Notes: generated by a model from the sequence alone, not told the origin. A stretch of 34,165 nt of DNA from an uncultured Acidobacteriota bacterium (GCA_903851035.1 CAINND010000056.1:1-34165); one strand, 5' to 3'. Counted from the stretch's first letter, positions 15,169 through 24,201 are shown. Translations and numbers: made by a program.

Positions 15169-16713
15169 GTGAGTAAACTCGCAGAGCAATCCCACGCTGC
15201 CGGTGGCGCGGAGTTCGTCAAAGGCCTGGGCCTGACCAGCGCGACGACGCTCGTCATGGGCTCCATGATCGGCTCCGGCGTCTTCATTGTGGCCGCCGAC
15301 ATCGCCCGCGTGGTGGACTCGCCCGCGCTGCTGATTGCCGCATGGCTGGTGACGGGCTTCATGACCATCGCCGCCGCGCTGAGCTACGGCGAGCTGGCGG
15401 CCATGATGCCGCACGCCGGAGGCCAATACGTTTACCTGCGTGAGTCGCTCGGCCCGCTCTGGGGATTCCTCTACGGCTGGACGCTCTTCCTCGTCATTCA
15501 GTGCGGTACCATCGCCGCCGTGGGCGTGGCCTTCGGCAAATTCCTCGGCATCTTCTTTCCCACCATCAGCAGCTCCAATTGGATTTTGCACCTCTGGAAG
15601 GTTCCCGCCTTCCACGTTGGCCCCATGGTGCTGGGCAACATGGAAGTGGGCCTGAACACGCAGAACCTGGTGGCCGTCGTCATCATCCTGCTGCTCTCGG
15701 CCATCAACGTCTTCGGCGTAAAAACCGGAGCCGTTGTGCAGGTGGCATTTACCACCGCCAAAATTCTCTCGCTGGTGGGCCTTGTGCTGCTGGGCATTTG
15801 GGCGGGAAGTACCAGTGAGGCGCTGGCCGCCAACTTCGGAGCCAACTTCTGGCGCAACGCCGGGCTGGGCGCGCTGCACCGGATTCCCATGGGCGTCAGC
15901 GGCGCCACCGCGCTGGTCTCCACCATTACCGTGCTGGCCGTGGCACAGGTCGGTTCGCTCTTCAGCGCCGACGCCTGGAACAACGTCACCTTCACGGCCG
16001 GCGAGGTGCGCAACCCGCAGCGCAATCTGCCGCTCTCGCTGGCCATCGGCACCGGATCGGTCATCCTGCTCTACATCGCCGTCAACTTCATCTACCTGCT
16101 GGTGCTGCCCTTGTGGGGCGATCCCTACGCCATGACCAGCGTGGGCCGCGGCATCCAGTACGCCAGTGAAGATCGCGTGGCCACGGCCGTCATGCAGCAA
16201 ATGCTGGGTCAGACGGGCGCGCAGTTGATGGCCGCCGCCATCCTCATTTCCACCTTTGGCTGCGCCAACGGAATGGTGCTGGCGGGCTCGCGCGTTTACT
16301 ACGCCATGGCCAAGGACGGACTGTTCTTCAAGAGCTGCGGCCAACTGCATCCGCGCTACAAGACGCCGCACATTTCGCTGATGGTGCAGGCCCTTTGGAC
16401 CGCCGTGCTCTGCCTGAGCGGCAGCTATGGACAACTGCTGGATTACATCATCTTCGCCGTGCTGCTGTTTTACGTGCTCACGCTGGTGGGTCTGTTCGTG
16501 CTGCGCCGCACCCGTCCGGATGCCGAGCGTCCGTATCGCGCCGTGGGCTATCCGTGGCTGCCCATTGCGTACATTGTGATGGCCGTCTTCATTGATATTG
16601 TTCTGCTGATTTACAAGCCGCAGTACACCTGGCCGGGACTGGTCATCGTGCTGCTGGGGCTGCCGGTCTATTGGATTTGGTCGCGCCGCACGGGCTCCGG
16701 TCACGCGGCGTAA
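15169..16713 (+). CDS. APC-superfamily amino acid permease (LAT-like)
   Basis: A 514-aa inner-membrane transporter with about 12 predicted helices, beginning with TTLVMGSMIGSGVFIVAADI, the APC helix-1 break (GSGVF) that binds the amino acid backbone. The mid-protein segment FSADAWNNVTFTAGEVRNPQRNLPLSL corresponds to helix 6 and the conserved E-x-x-N-P loop (shown in part: TAGEVRNPQRNLP). A GTG start at 15169 is preferred because AAGGAG lies just upstream; ATG 15154 overlaps that SD. Substrate is unknown. It is followed at 54 bases by a second APC permease and may be co-transcribed with it. Confidence 0.88.
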   Translation: MSKLAEQSHAAGGAEFVKGLGLTSATTLVMGSMIGSGVFIVAADIARVVDSPALLIAAWLVTGFMTIAAALSYGELAAMMPHAGGQYVYLRESLGPLWGFLYGWTLFLVIQCGTIAAVGVAFGKFLGIFFPTISSSNWILHLWKVPAFHVGPMVLGNMEVGLNTQNLVAVVIILLLSAINVFGVKTGAVVQVAFTTAKILSLVGLVLLGIWAGSTSEALAANFGANFWRNAGLGALHRIPMGVSGATALVSTITVLAVAQVGSLFSADAWNNVTFTAGEVRNPQRNLPLSLAIGTGSVILLYIAVNFIYLLVLPLWGDPYAMTSVGRGIQYASEDRVATAVMQQMLGQTGAQLMAAAILISTFGCANGMVLAGSRVYYAMAKDGLFFKSCGQLHPRYKTPHISLMVQALWTAVLCLSGSYGQLLDYIIFAVLLFYVLTLVGLFVLRRTRPDAERPYRAVGYPWLPIAYIVMAVFIDIVLLIYKPQYTWPGLVIVLLGLPVYWIWSRRTGSGHAA

Positions 16714-16767
16714 ATATCTGCTCGGTAACACTTCCGCATCCTTTTTGCGAGGGGAGAAGAAACAGGA

Positions 16768-18297
16768 ATGGCGAATCTGCTGCTGACAAAACCGCTGGAC
16801 ATGCTGCTGCACGAGGCCGCTGAAACAGGCGAGCACAGCCTGAAGCGCGTGCTCGGTCCCATCAACCTCATCATGCTGGGCGTGGGTGCCATCATTGGCG
16901 CGGGCATCTTCGTGCTCACCGGCTCGGCTGCCGCGCGTTATGCCGGCCCGGGCATCGTCATCAGCTACATTCTGGCGGGCGTGGCCTGCGCCTTCGCCGG
17001 GCTTTGCTACGCGGAGTTCGCCTCGCTCATCCCCATTGCCGGCTCGGCCTACACCTACGGCTACGCCACGCTGGGTGAGATATTCGCCTGGATCATCGGC
17101 TGGGACTTGATCCTCGAATACGCCTTCGGCGCCGCCACCGTCGCCAGCGGATGGTCGAGCACACTGGTCGCCTTCCTGCAGGATTACGGCATCAACATAC
17201 CGCCGCAGATTTGCGACACGCCGGGCACGGTCTGGGTCTTTCTCACCGATAAAGCGCGCTGGGTGCCGCTCTCCACGCTGCCTTCGGGCGTGGATTACTC
17301 CGCCCTGCCGCACGCCACTGCGGTCTTTAACCTGCTGGCCTTCCTCGCCATCCTGGTGGTCACCCTCATCCTGGTCATCGGCATTCAGGAGTCGGCCAGC
17401 TTCAACACAGGCATTGTCTTCGTCAAGCTCTTCGCCGTCATCACCTTCATCGCCGTCGCCGCCGGATACGTCATGGCGCACAAGGCGCAGTCGGTGGCCA
17501 ACTGGACGCCATTCGTTCCGCAACTGCCCGGCTATGGCTGGGCCGGAGTGATCCGAGCCGCCGGTGTCGTCTTCTTCGCCTACATCGGCTTTGACGCCGT
17601 CAGCACGGCCGCGCAGGAGGCCAAAAACCCGCAGCGCGACATGCCCATCGGCATCCTCGGCTCGCTGCTCATCTGCACCGTGCTCTACATCCTGGTCAGC
17701 TTCCTGCTCACCGGAACCGTGCACTACACGCGCCTCAACGTGGGCGCGCCGGTCTCACTGGCCATCCGCGAAACCGGCGTACGGTGGGGCAGCTACGTGG
17801 TCAACGCCGGAGCGCTGGCCGGACTGAGCACCGTGATGCTGGTCATGCTGCTCGGCCAGTCGCGCGTCTTCTACTCCATGTCTCGCGACGGATTGCTCTG
17901 GAAGTGGGCTGGCGAAATCCATCCCAAGTTCCGCACGCCTTGGAAGAGCTCCATCGTCGTCGGCATCTTCGTTGCCTGCTTTGCCGCCGTGGTTCCCATC
18001 GGCATCCTGGGCGAACTGGTTTCCATCGGCACGCTGCTGGCATTTGTCATCGTCTGCGCAGGTATCTGGATTCTGCGGGTGCGCAAGCCGGAGTTGCATC
18101 GTCCCTTCAAGACGCCGCTGGTGCCCTTTGTGCCCATCATGGGCATGCTGGTCGCTCTGCTGATGATGGTCTTTCTGCCCTGGCAAACCTGGTCGCGGCT
18201 CATTATCTGGTTGGCCATCGGCATGGTCATCTACTTTACCTATGGCCGCCACCACAGCAAGGTGCAGCGCGTGGCCGCCGGCAAGAGCCCCGAATAG
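16768..18297 (+). CDS. APC-superfamily permease, cationic amino acid transporter (CAT/YfnA) type
   Basis: A 509-aa inner-membrane permease. The cytoplasmic N-terminus is followed by LGVGAIIGAGIFVLTG, the strongly conserved first helix of the CAT branch. Next come CYAEFASLIPIAGSAYTYGY (helix 3) and FFAYIGFDAVSTAAQEAKNP (helix 6 and the EAKNPQRD loop). Two long periplasmic/cytoplasmic loops (about 145-180) are typical of bacterial YfnA-like members. Translation start has GAGGGGAGAAG about 10 bases upstream. The pair of permeases differs enough (LAT-like versus CAT-like) that this is not a recent tandem duplication. It ends with a terminator at 18320. Confidence 0.9.
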   Translation: MANLLLTKPLDMLLHEAAETGEHSLKRVLGPINLIMLGVGAIIGAGIFVLTGSAAARYAGPGIVISYILAGVACAFAGLCYAEFASLIPIAGSAYTYGYATLGEIFAWIIGWDLILEYAFGAATVASGWSSTLVAFLQDYGINIPPQICDTPGTVWVFLTDKARWVPLSTLPSGVDYSALPHATAVFNLLAFLAILVVTLILVIGIQESASFNTGIVFVKLFAVITFIAVAAGYVMAHKAQSVANWTPFVPQLPGYGWAGVIRAAGVVFFAYIGFDAVSTAAQEAKNPQRDMPIGILGSLLICTVLYILVSFLLTGTVHYTRLNVGAPVSLAIRETGVRWGSYVVNAGALAGLSTVMLVMLLGQSRVFYSMSRDGLLWKWAGEIHPKFRTPWKSSIVVGIFVACFAAVVPIGILGELVSIGTLLAFVIVCAGIWILRVRKPELHRPFKTPLVPFVPIMGMLVALLMMVFLPWQTWSRLIIWLAIGMVIYFTYGRHHSKVQRVAAGKSPE

Positions 18298-18319
18298 ACA
18301 CACGTTTGATTCACCCGAG

Positions 18320-18346
18320 CGCCCTCCCGCGGGAGGGCGTTCGCTT
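18320..18346 (+). terminator. Terminator after the permease pair
   Basis: CGCCCTCC (18320-18327), loop CGCG, GGAGGGCG (18332-18339), followed by TTCGCTTT. The stem can extend by further G-C pairs into the loop. Confidence 0.75.
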
Positions 18347-18396
18347 TATGCAAAAATACGGGGTGCGGCATCACAACGCGCCAAAGGGGAAACACC

Positions 18397-18696
18397 ATGC
18401 GCTATCTGCTGATCTACAACGCGGGACCGGAGTACGTCGAACGTCGCGGAGCCTTTCGCGCCGATCATCTCAAGCTGGTGGCCGACTGTTACCATCGCGG
18501 CGAACTGACGCAGGCCGGAGCGCTGGCCGAGCCCGCCGACGGCGCGGTCTTCGTCTTTACCACCCGCCAGGCCGCGGAGGCCTTTGCCGCCGCCGACCCT
18601 TATGTGGCCAACCAGGTGGTGCGCGGTTGGCAGGTGCGGCAGTGGTTCGTGGTGGCGGGCGACGGAGCGGAGACCGTACCGGGTTTTCAGTTGTAA
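18397..18696 (+). CDS. YCII-domain protein
   Basis: A 99-aa single-domain protein of the YciI family (dimeric ferredoxin-like alpha+beta barrel). MRYLLIYNAGPEYVERRGAF opens the first strand. His24 (ADHLKLV) and Asp67 (AADPYV) match the conserved His-Asp pair that forms the putative active site in YciI proteins. YANQVVRGWQVRQW-type C-terminal strand is present (VRGWQVRQWFVV). AAAGGGG lies 8 bases before the ATG. Function is not established for this family beyond a likely small-molecule enzyme role. The next gene starts 49 bases downstream on the same strand. Confidence 0.87.
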   Translation: MRYLLIYNAGPEYVERRGAFRADHLKLVADCYHRGELTQAGALAEPADGAVFVFTTRQAAEAFAAADPYVANQVVRGWQVRQWFVVAGDGAETVPGFQL

Positions 18697-18745
18697 TTCA
18701 CAGGGCTTGCGCGCGAACGCCACGCGGGAGCATCCTACCCCCTGC

Positions 18746-19945
18746 ATGATGCAGCCATTCCATACGAGATACGATTTGCGGCGCGCGGCGTGTTGCTGCT
18801 GGCTCGCTGTGCTGTGGATATGGCTCTCTGCCGCGGCGCTGGCCCAGCCCAATCCGCAGTGTGTGCCCGGCATGCGCGTGCTTGTGGATGGCTCGCATTG
18901 TCCTGAGAACTGTGTGCGCCCCGTGGACTTTCCCGGCTACGATCCTGCCGTGCCGCGAAGTTTCTCCCGCAATCAGGAGCGCGTCGGCGTTTGCGCGGCC
19001 ATGGCTAGTGCCGATTACATCTGTTACGAACTGCGCCGCATGGGGCGCTGGCCGCAGTCGGCGGAGGCCGCGCAGGGCTGCTCGGCACTCGACCTCGAGG
19101 TGCAGGCCTTCTCGGAAGAGAAGAGCCATCTCGATCCCAACACCATCCGCAAACTGCTCGGCGCCTTCCTCGACGAGAACAGCCAGGTTACGGAGACCAA
19201 TCGCGTGGATCACAACGCTGACGACTTCGTCAGCCTTGTCGAGGAGCGCGGCATCTGTCCGGAGTCACGCTTTCCCAGCGAGTTTCCCACGCACGGCGGT
19301 CTGCGCGACGTTTACCTCGGCGTGGAGCGGCGTTTGCGCGAGTATCAGCCCGTGCCCGGCGCAGAGGTGAAGATTGATGATGTCTGTCCTGAGTGCCGCT
19401 GGATTGCCCCCACCCTGACCGATGCCGAGTGGAGCGACGTGTTGCGCTTTGTGGCCGCCATGCCCGCGCGCGCGCAGAATACCTTTGAGATCATGCGCAA
19501 GATTAACGAGCTGGCCTGCCCCGCGCCTACGCGCATTCACCTGCCGGAGGACCATCACCTTTGCTGCGATGACTATGCCGCCCTGGAGCAGCACCTGGCG
19601 GAAAAGGGAAGCGTCGCCGTCGCCAGCTTCCACGCCCACGAACTGAGCCCGCGCACCATTCCCGAATCGCGCGACCTGCATGCCGCCGTCGTCTATGGCG
19701 CGCGCGTCATCAGAGATTTAGATGCGAGGGATTTAGATGCGAAGAATGTTGATGCCAAGAATGTCGCCGCGATGAACAACGACGCCGAGGCCTGCTACTA
19801 CACGATCAAAAACTCCTGGGGCCCGGCCGCCTGCCGAACCCTTGCGCCGGACGTGCTCTGCGATCCCGACACAGGTGCCTTCCTCGTGCGCGACCGCCTG
19901 CTGCGCCGCATCCTCAAGGGCGCCTACTGGGGAGAGTTTCATTAA
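18746..19945 (+). CDS. Divergent papain-fold (C1A-like) cysteine protease, exported
   Basis: A 399-aa protein with an N-terminal hydrophobic signal segment (CCCWLAVLWIWLSAAALA, residues about 16-33). A papain triad can be placed: Gln77 and Cys83 (NQERVGVCAAMASAD) with the same six-residue spacing as papain Gln19/Cys25, His312 (DLHAAVVYG) and Asn356 in KNSWGP, the hallmark C1 Asn motif. Many cysteines (about 39-56, 227-231, 266-283) suggest disulfides, consistent with export. There is no obvious propeptide. Between His312 and Asn356 lie 44 residues instead of 16, filled by five pentapeptide repeats. ATG 18746 (or 18749) is chosen because the signal segment follows directly; the SD is weak. Family assignment rests on motifs only. 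Confidence 0.7.
   Translation: MMQPFHTRYDLRRAACCCWLAVLWIWLSAAALAQPNPQCVPGMRVLVDGSHCPENCVRPVDFPGYDPAVPRSFSRNQERVGVCAAMASADYICYELRRMGRWPQSAEAAQGCSALDLEVQAFSEEKSHLDPNTIRKLLGAFLDENSQVTETNRVDHNADDFVSLVEERGICPESRFPSEFPTHGGLRDVYLGVERRLREYQPVPGAEVKIDDVCPECRWIAPTLTDAEWSDVLRFVAAMPARAQNTFEIMRKINELACPAPTRIHLPEDHHLCCDDYAALEQHLAEKGSVAVASFHAHELSPRTIPESRDLHAAVVYGARVIRDLDARDLDAKNVDAKNVAAMNNDAEACYYTIKNSWGPAACRTLAPDVLCDPDTGAFLVRDRLLRRILKGAYWGEFH
19712..19786 (+). repeat. Five 15-bp coding repeats (pentapeptide xxxDA)
   Basis: Five consecutive 15-base units encode RDLDA, RDLDA, KNVDA, KNVAA, MNNDA. The first two differ only in the first codon (AGA/AGG). Units become more diverged and more GC-rich from left to right. 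They lie between the catalytic His and Asn codons of the protease. Confidence 0.88.
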
Positions 19946-19984
19946 ACCTCGCCATCATCTGCGCTGTTCCGCAAAAACGCACCG

Positions 19985-20656
19985 TTAGAACTTCAACCCC
20001 AGCGCCTTGGTCGTGAACTCCACCAGCGGAACAAAGCTCTTGCACAGCGCGGTGTACTGCTTCAGCAGTTGCGCTCCGCAAATCTGCTCCTCGCTCAGCG
20101 CGGCCAGGGCTACAAAGTCCTTGCGCTTCAGGTCGTCGAGGCAGGGATGCTCGGCGGGAAAGCCCTTGGGCGGACGCGACAGGCTGTCACCGGCCAGTTC
20201 CAGTTTTCCGCGAGCCTTCTTCCATCGCGCCGGATCGCCGACGATGGCCGTGCGAATCTTCGTAAGGGCCGGCGCGTCCGGATGCCAGACGCCGCCTCCG
20301 GCAAAGCAGCCGCCCGGTTCAAGATGCAGGTAGAAGAGTGGCGCGTGCACGTCCTTACCGGCCTCGTGTTCAAAGTGGATTCCTACGTGAGTTTTATATG
20401 GCGTCTTGTCGGCGGCGAATCGCGTGTCGCGATAGATGCGGAAGAGTGAGCCGCGCGTGGGCCGTGCATCGGCCACCAGGTGCGGAGCCAGCACGGCCAA
20501 AGGCTCGGCCATGTCGGTGATGAAGCGCAGCGCGGGCTCAACCACCACCGCCTGGTAGCGGTCTTTATTGCGCTGGAACCACTCGCGCGTGTTGTTGCGC
20601 TTCAGTTGCCGCAGGAAGGTGAATAGCTCGGGAGTGAAGTACGCTTGGGCCTTCAT
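19985..20656 (-). CDS. DUF2461 (TIGR02453) family protein
   Basis: A 223-aa cytoplasmic protein of unknown function. Recognised by its N-terminal pattern YFTPELFTFLRQLKRNNTRE and WFQRNKDRYQ, the RPTRGSLFRIYRDTRFAADK segment with KTPYKTHVGIHFEH, and FYLHLEPGGCFAGGGVWHPD, all conserved in this family. It starts at ATG 20656; a TTG at 20665 in the same frame overlaps the -10 box and is rejected. Convergent with the protease gene (39-base gap) and divergent from the aminotransferase gene. Confidence 0.88.
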   Translation of the reverse strand: MKAQAYFTPELFTFLRQLKRNNTREWFQRNKDRYQAVVVEPALRFITDMAEPLAVLAPHLVADARPTRGSLFRIYRDTRFAADKTPYKTHVGIHFEHEAGKDVHAPLFYLHLEPGGCFAGGGVWHPDAPALTKIRTAIVGDPARWKKARGKLELAGDSLSRPPKGFPAEHPCLDDLKRKDFVALAALSEEQICGAQLLKQYTALCKSFVPLVEFTTKALGLKF

Positions 20657-20664
20657 AGGCCGCA

Positions 20665-20693
20665 ATTGTAAAACGCCGCCGCCATGGAACCAA
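20665..20693 (-). promoter_or_regulatory. Promoter of the DUF2461 gene, leaderless candidate
   Basis: On the minus strand TTGGTT (20693-20688), a 17-base spacer and TACAAT (20670-20665). The ATG at 20656 begins 8 bases after the -10 box, so the expected start is within about three bases of the start codon. Confidence 0.65.
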
Positions 20694-20857
20694 GCCCCGC
20701 GCGGGAATGTATTCTTCTATTTTCGATTTGTAAAATTCGCGGCGCTCGCTTTCGCGCGACGCACGGTTTTCGGTTACAGTGTTATGCAATCTCGTTCGGC
20801 TCCGTTTCGGAGACCGCATAGCGCATCGCACAACACAACTTCGCCGGAGGCACGCAA

Positions 20858-22087
20858 ATGGATACCGTCAATCCTTTGACCACCCCGCTGACCACTTCTT
20901 CCCGCCGGGGATTCCTGCGCGCGGCCGCCATGATCGGTGCCGCCGCCGCGGCCACAAGAATTTTTGGCGAGCCCGAGCTGGCTCACGCCGAGCGCCTCAA
21001 AATGCCTCCCTATGTCGAGGGCGCCATCTACATCAACGCCAATGAAAATCCTCTTGGCCCCAGCCAGGCCGCGCGCCGCGCCGCCGCCGATGCCATCGCC
21101 CTCGGCGGTCGCTACCGCATGGAGTTGGCCGAGCAGTTGGAAGCTCTCTTTGCCGCGCAGAACGGACTGAACCCGGATTACGTGATGGCCTATCCGGGCA
21201 GCAGCCAGCCCCTGCATTATTCGGTGCTCGCCTTCTGCTCACCGCAGCGTCCGCTGGTCATTGCCAACCCCGGTTACGAGGCCGGTTCCATGGCCGCCAA
21301 GGCCTGCGGCGCGCCAGTCTTCCAGGTGCCGCTGGCAAAGGATTACAGCCACGACGTGCGCGCCATGTGCGAGGCCTCGCCCCACGCCGGAGCGCTCTAC
21401 ATCTGCACGCCCAACAATCCCACCGGTACGGTCACCCGCCGCCATCAGTTGGAGCACGCGCTCCAGCACAAGCCGCAGGGCAGCATCCTCATCATCGACG
21501 AGGCCTACCTGCACTTCTGCGACGAGCCTTCCGCCCTGGACATGGTCGCCGCCGGAAAAGACGTGGTCGTGCTGCGCACCTTCAGCAAGCTCTACGGAAT
21601 GGCCGGCCTGCGCCTGGGCTTTGCGGCAGCGCGACCCGATCTGCTGGAAAAAATCTTCATGCAGGGTGGCTGGACGATGAGCCCGGTCACGGCCGTCGCC
21701 GCCGGCATGGCCAGCCTCCAAGACGCGGAGCTTGTGCCGCGCCGCCGCCGCGAGTTGGCAACACTGCGTGCAGAGGTCTTCGACTGGCTCACCCGCAAGG
21801 GCTATCCCTTTGTGCCCTCGGTCAGCAACTGCTTCATGCTGGACGCGCAGCGCCCCACGGCCGAGGTCATCCACGCCATGCAGCAACGCGGCGTCGTTAT
21901 AGGACGCGCCTGGCCCGCCTGGCCCACACACGTGCGCATCACCATCGGCACCGCCGAGGAGATGCGCCGCTTCCAAACTGCCTACGAGCAGGTGATGGCC
22001 ACAAAGTCGTTATCGAAGGTAGAGCCGCTGCCGCAACGCCCGAGCGATGCACCCTTCAAGCCGCCGAAGTATCGCGTGCAGGGGTAG
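20858..22087 (+). CDS. Tat-exported class I/II (HisC-like) PLP aminotransferase
   Basis: A 409-aa fold-type I pyridoxal-phosphate enzyme. Residues 14-40 form a twin-arginine signal (SSRRGFLRAAAMIGAAAA), so the folded holoenzyme is predicted to be exported. The catalytic part resembles histidinol-phosphate aminotransferase: INANENPLGPSQAARRA at the entry, YICTPNNPTGTV, ILIIDEAYLHF with the PLP-pyridine Asp, and the Schiff-base Lys244 in TFSKLYGMAGLRLGF, followed by the substrate Arg region VRITIGTAEEM. The C-terminus has a 30-residue Pro/Lys-rich tail. There are no his genes nearby and the export signal argues against histidine synthesis; the substrate is unknown. Confidence 0.88.
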   Translation: MDTVNPLTTPLTTSSRRGFLRAAAMIGAAAAATRIFGEPELAHAERLKMPPYVEGAIYINANENPLGPSQAARRAAADAIALGGRYRMELAEQLEALFAAQNGLNPDYVMAYPGSSQPLHYSVLAFCSPQRPLVIANPGYEAGSMAAKACGAPVFQVPLAKDYSHDVRAMCEASPHAGALYICTPNNPTGTVTRRHQLEHALQHKPQGSILIIDEAYLHFCDEPSALDMVAAGKDVVVLRTFSKLYGMAGLRLGFAAARPDLLEKIFMQGGWTMSPVTAVAAGMASLQDAELVPRRRRELATLRAEVFDWLTRKGYPFVPSVSNCFMLDAQRPTAEVIHAMQQRGVVIGRAWPAWPTHVRITIGTAEEMRRFQTAYEQVMATKSLSKVEPLPQRPSDAPFKPPKYRVQG

Positions 22088-22111
22088 GGTAGAGCGCGTA
22101 TCTGTTCCATA

Positions 22112-22140
22112 TTGACCTGTAATCCCCCACCACTTATGGC
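22112..22140 (+). promoter_or_regulatory. Promoter of the small charged protein
   Basis: TTGACC (22112-22117), 17-base spacer, TATGGC (22135-22140). The expected start near 22147 leaves only about five bases before the ATG at 22152. Confidence 0.5.
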
Positions 22141-22151
22141 ATCGTGGTCAT

Positions 22152-22379
22152 ATGTCTATCCACGAAATCAAGCCGAAGCGCGAAATTGACCAGGCAAGAC
22201 TTGCCCGCGTCGGAGCAGAGATGGATGAGCCGCGCATGACGGAATCCGCGCGCGAGGGAGAAGGAATAACTCCGCCGGAGCATGGCCCCGAGCTGGGCCA
22301 TTCACTGGAATCCATCGAGCGCAGCATTGAAACCGAAGGAGGGAAGAAGCATGGCAAAGCTCACCACCGCAACGCATAA
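22152..22379 (+). CDS. Small highly charged protein of unknown function
   Basis: 75 aa, rich in Glu, Arg, Lys and His with almost no hydrophobic core (MSIHEIKPKREIDQARLARV at the start, KKHGKAHHRNA at the end), so probably disordered or nucleic-acid/protein binding. I recognise no family. Support comes from a well-spaced promoter immediately upstream and from its position in an otherwise empty gap; no SD is visible. Its stop is about 30 bases before a hairpin that could terminate it on the + strand. Confidence 0.5.
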   Translation: MSIHEIKPKREIDQARLARVGAEMDEPRMTESAREGEGITPPEHGPELGHSLESIERSIETEGGKKHGKAHHRNA

Positions 22380-22410
22380 CCGCCTGCCGCCTCACTTCGT
22401 CTCCAAACGC

Positions 22411-22437
22411 AAAAACCGCCTCAGCCGAGGCGGTTTT
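22411..22437 (-). terminator. Terminator of tRNA-Glu, possibly bidirectional
   Basis: AAAACCGCCTC (22412-22422), loop AGCC, GAGGCGGTTTT (22427-22437): an 11-bp stem. On the minus strand it ends in TTTTTGCGTTT just past the tRNA 3' end. On + it ends in GGTTTTGAAG and could stop the small upstream gene. Confidence 0.88.
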
Positions 22438-22447
22438 GAAGAGCTTT

Positions 22448-22522
22448 TGGTAGCGCTACCGGGAATCGAACCCGGGTTTTAAGATTGAGAATCTCACGTC
22501 CTAACCCCTAGACGATAGCGCC
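22448..22522 (-). tRNA. tRNA-Glu (anticodon CTC)
   Basis: 75 bases including an encoded CCA. Acceptor GGCGCTA pairs with TAGCGCT (a G-U at the first pair). The D arm is GTC/GAC around TAGGGGTTAG. The anticodon stem TGAGA/TCTTA has loop TTCTCAA, giving CTC, which reads GAG. The T arm is CCGGG/CCCGG with loop TTCGATT. All cloverleaf elements are present. Confidence 0.96.
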
Positions 22523-22537
22523 ACATGGGCCTCATTC

Positions 22538-22566
22538 AATATAACAAACGGCGCTGATTCCGCCAA
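22538..22566 (-). promoter_or_regulatory. Promoter of tRNA-Glu
   Basis: On the minus strand TTGGCG (22566-22561), 17-base spacer, TATATT (22543-22538). The expected start lies about nine bases before the mature tRNA 5' end. Confidence 0.7.
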
Positions 22567-22576
22567 ACGCCGCGTG

Positions 22577-22974
22577 CTACTCCAGCTCGTCCGGCAGCAG
22601 GCCGATGTTCTTTTCTCCGGCGGCTTTCTTTTCTTCGTACTTCTTCACCCACGCCTCCCAGCTTTTTCCGGCGGCCGTGTCGCGGCCCGTAAAGGCCACG
22701 GCGGCAATGTCGTTGTAGCTGATGTTGCGGCGTCCGCCTTCTTTCAGCAGCACGCGCACCAGGCTCTGCGCCAGTGTCGCGCCGGTGCGTCGGTCGTACA
22801 AATAGCCCACCAGCACTTCGCCGTTCTTCAGCGTCAGCGTCACGTCGCCGCGATAGTCGAATGCCTGTTCCAGCGCCGCGCGTGTCTCTTCTTCGCTGGC
22901 CAGTTCGGGCACCCAGCCTTCCAGCGTCTCTCTATGCTTGTTCTCGGCATCCACCGTGCGCGTCGTCTCCGTGG

Positions 22975-22978
<4 letters not shown>
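22577..22978 (-). CDS. Conserved small protein coupled to hpnH, unknown function
   Basis: 133 aa, soluble, acidic N-terminus. The middle (DVTLTLKNGEVLVGYLYDRR, then LVRVLLKEGGRRNISYNDI) reads as a five-strand SH3/Sm-like barrel pattern. A basic helix (WEAWVKKYEEKKAAGEKN) and the tail LLPDELE follow. The start codon overlaps the hpnH stop by four bases (ATGA at 22978-22975), so translation is coupled and its level is tied to HpnH. No membrane segment or catalytic motif is seen. The barrel assignment is inference from pattern only. Confidence 0.8.
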
Positions 22979-24102
<1,124 letters not shown>

Positions 24103-24201
24103 CCTTGAACATCCTCCAAAAGACTATCGTAGCTGATTCCGCCCCGGCAGGGCCTAAATCCATGGCCCGAAAGGCGAAACCGTCATTAAACGCGCCGTAT
24201 C

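Noticed and set aside
15040-17724. 894-aa minus-strand frame across both permease genes
   Set aside because: It spans two intact genes and their gap; composition (His/Gln/Asp/Gly-rich) is that of a reverse-complement shadow.
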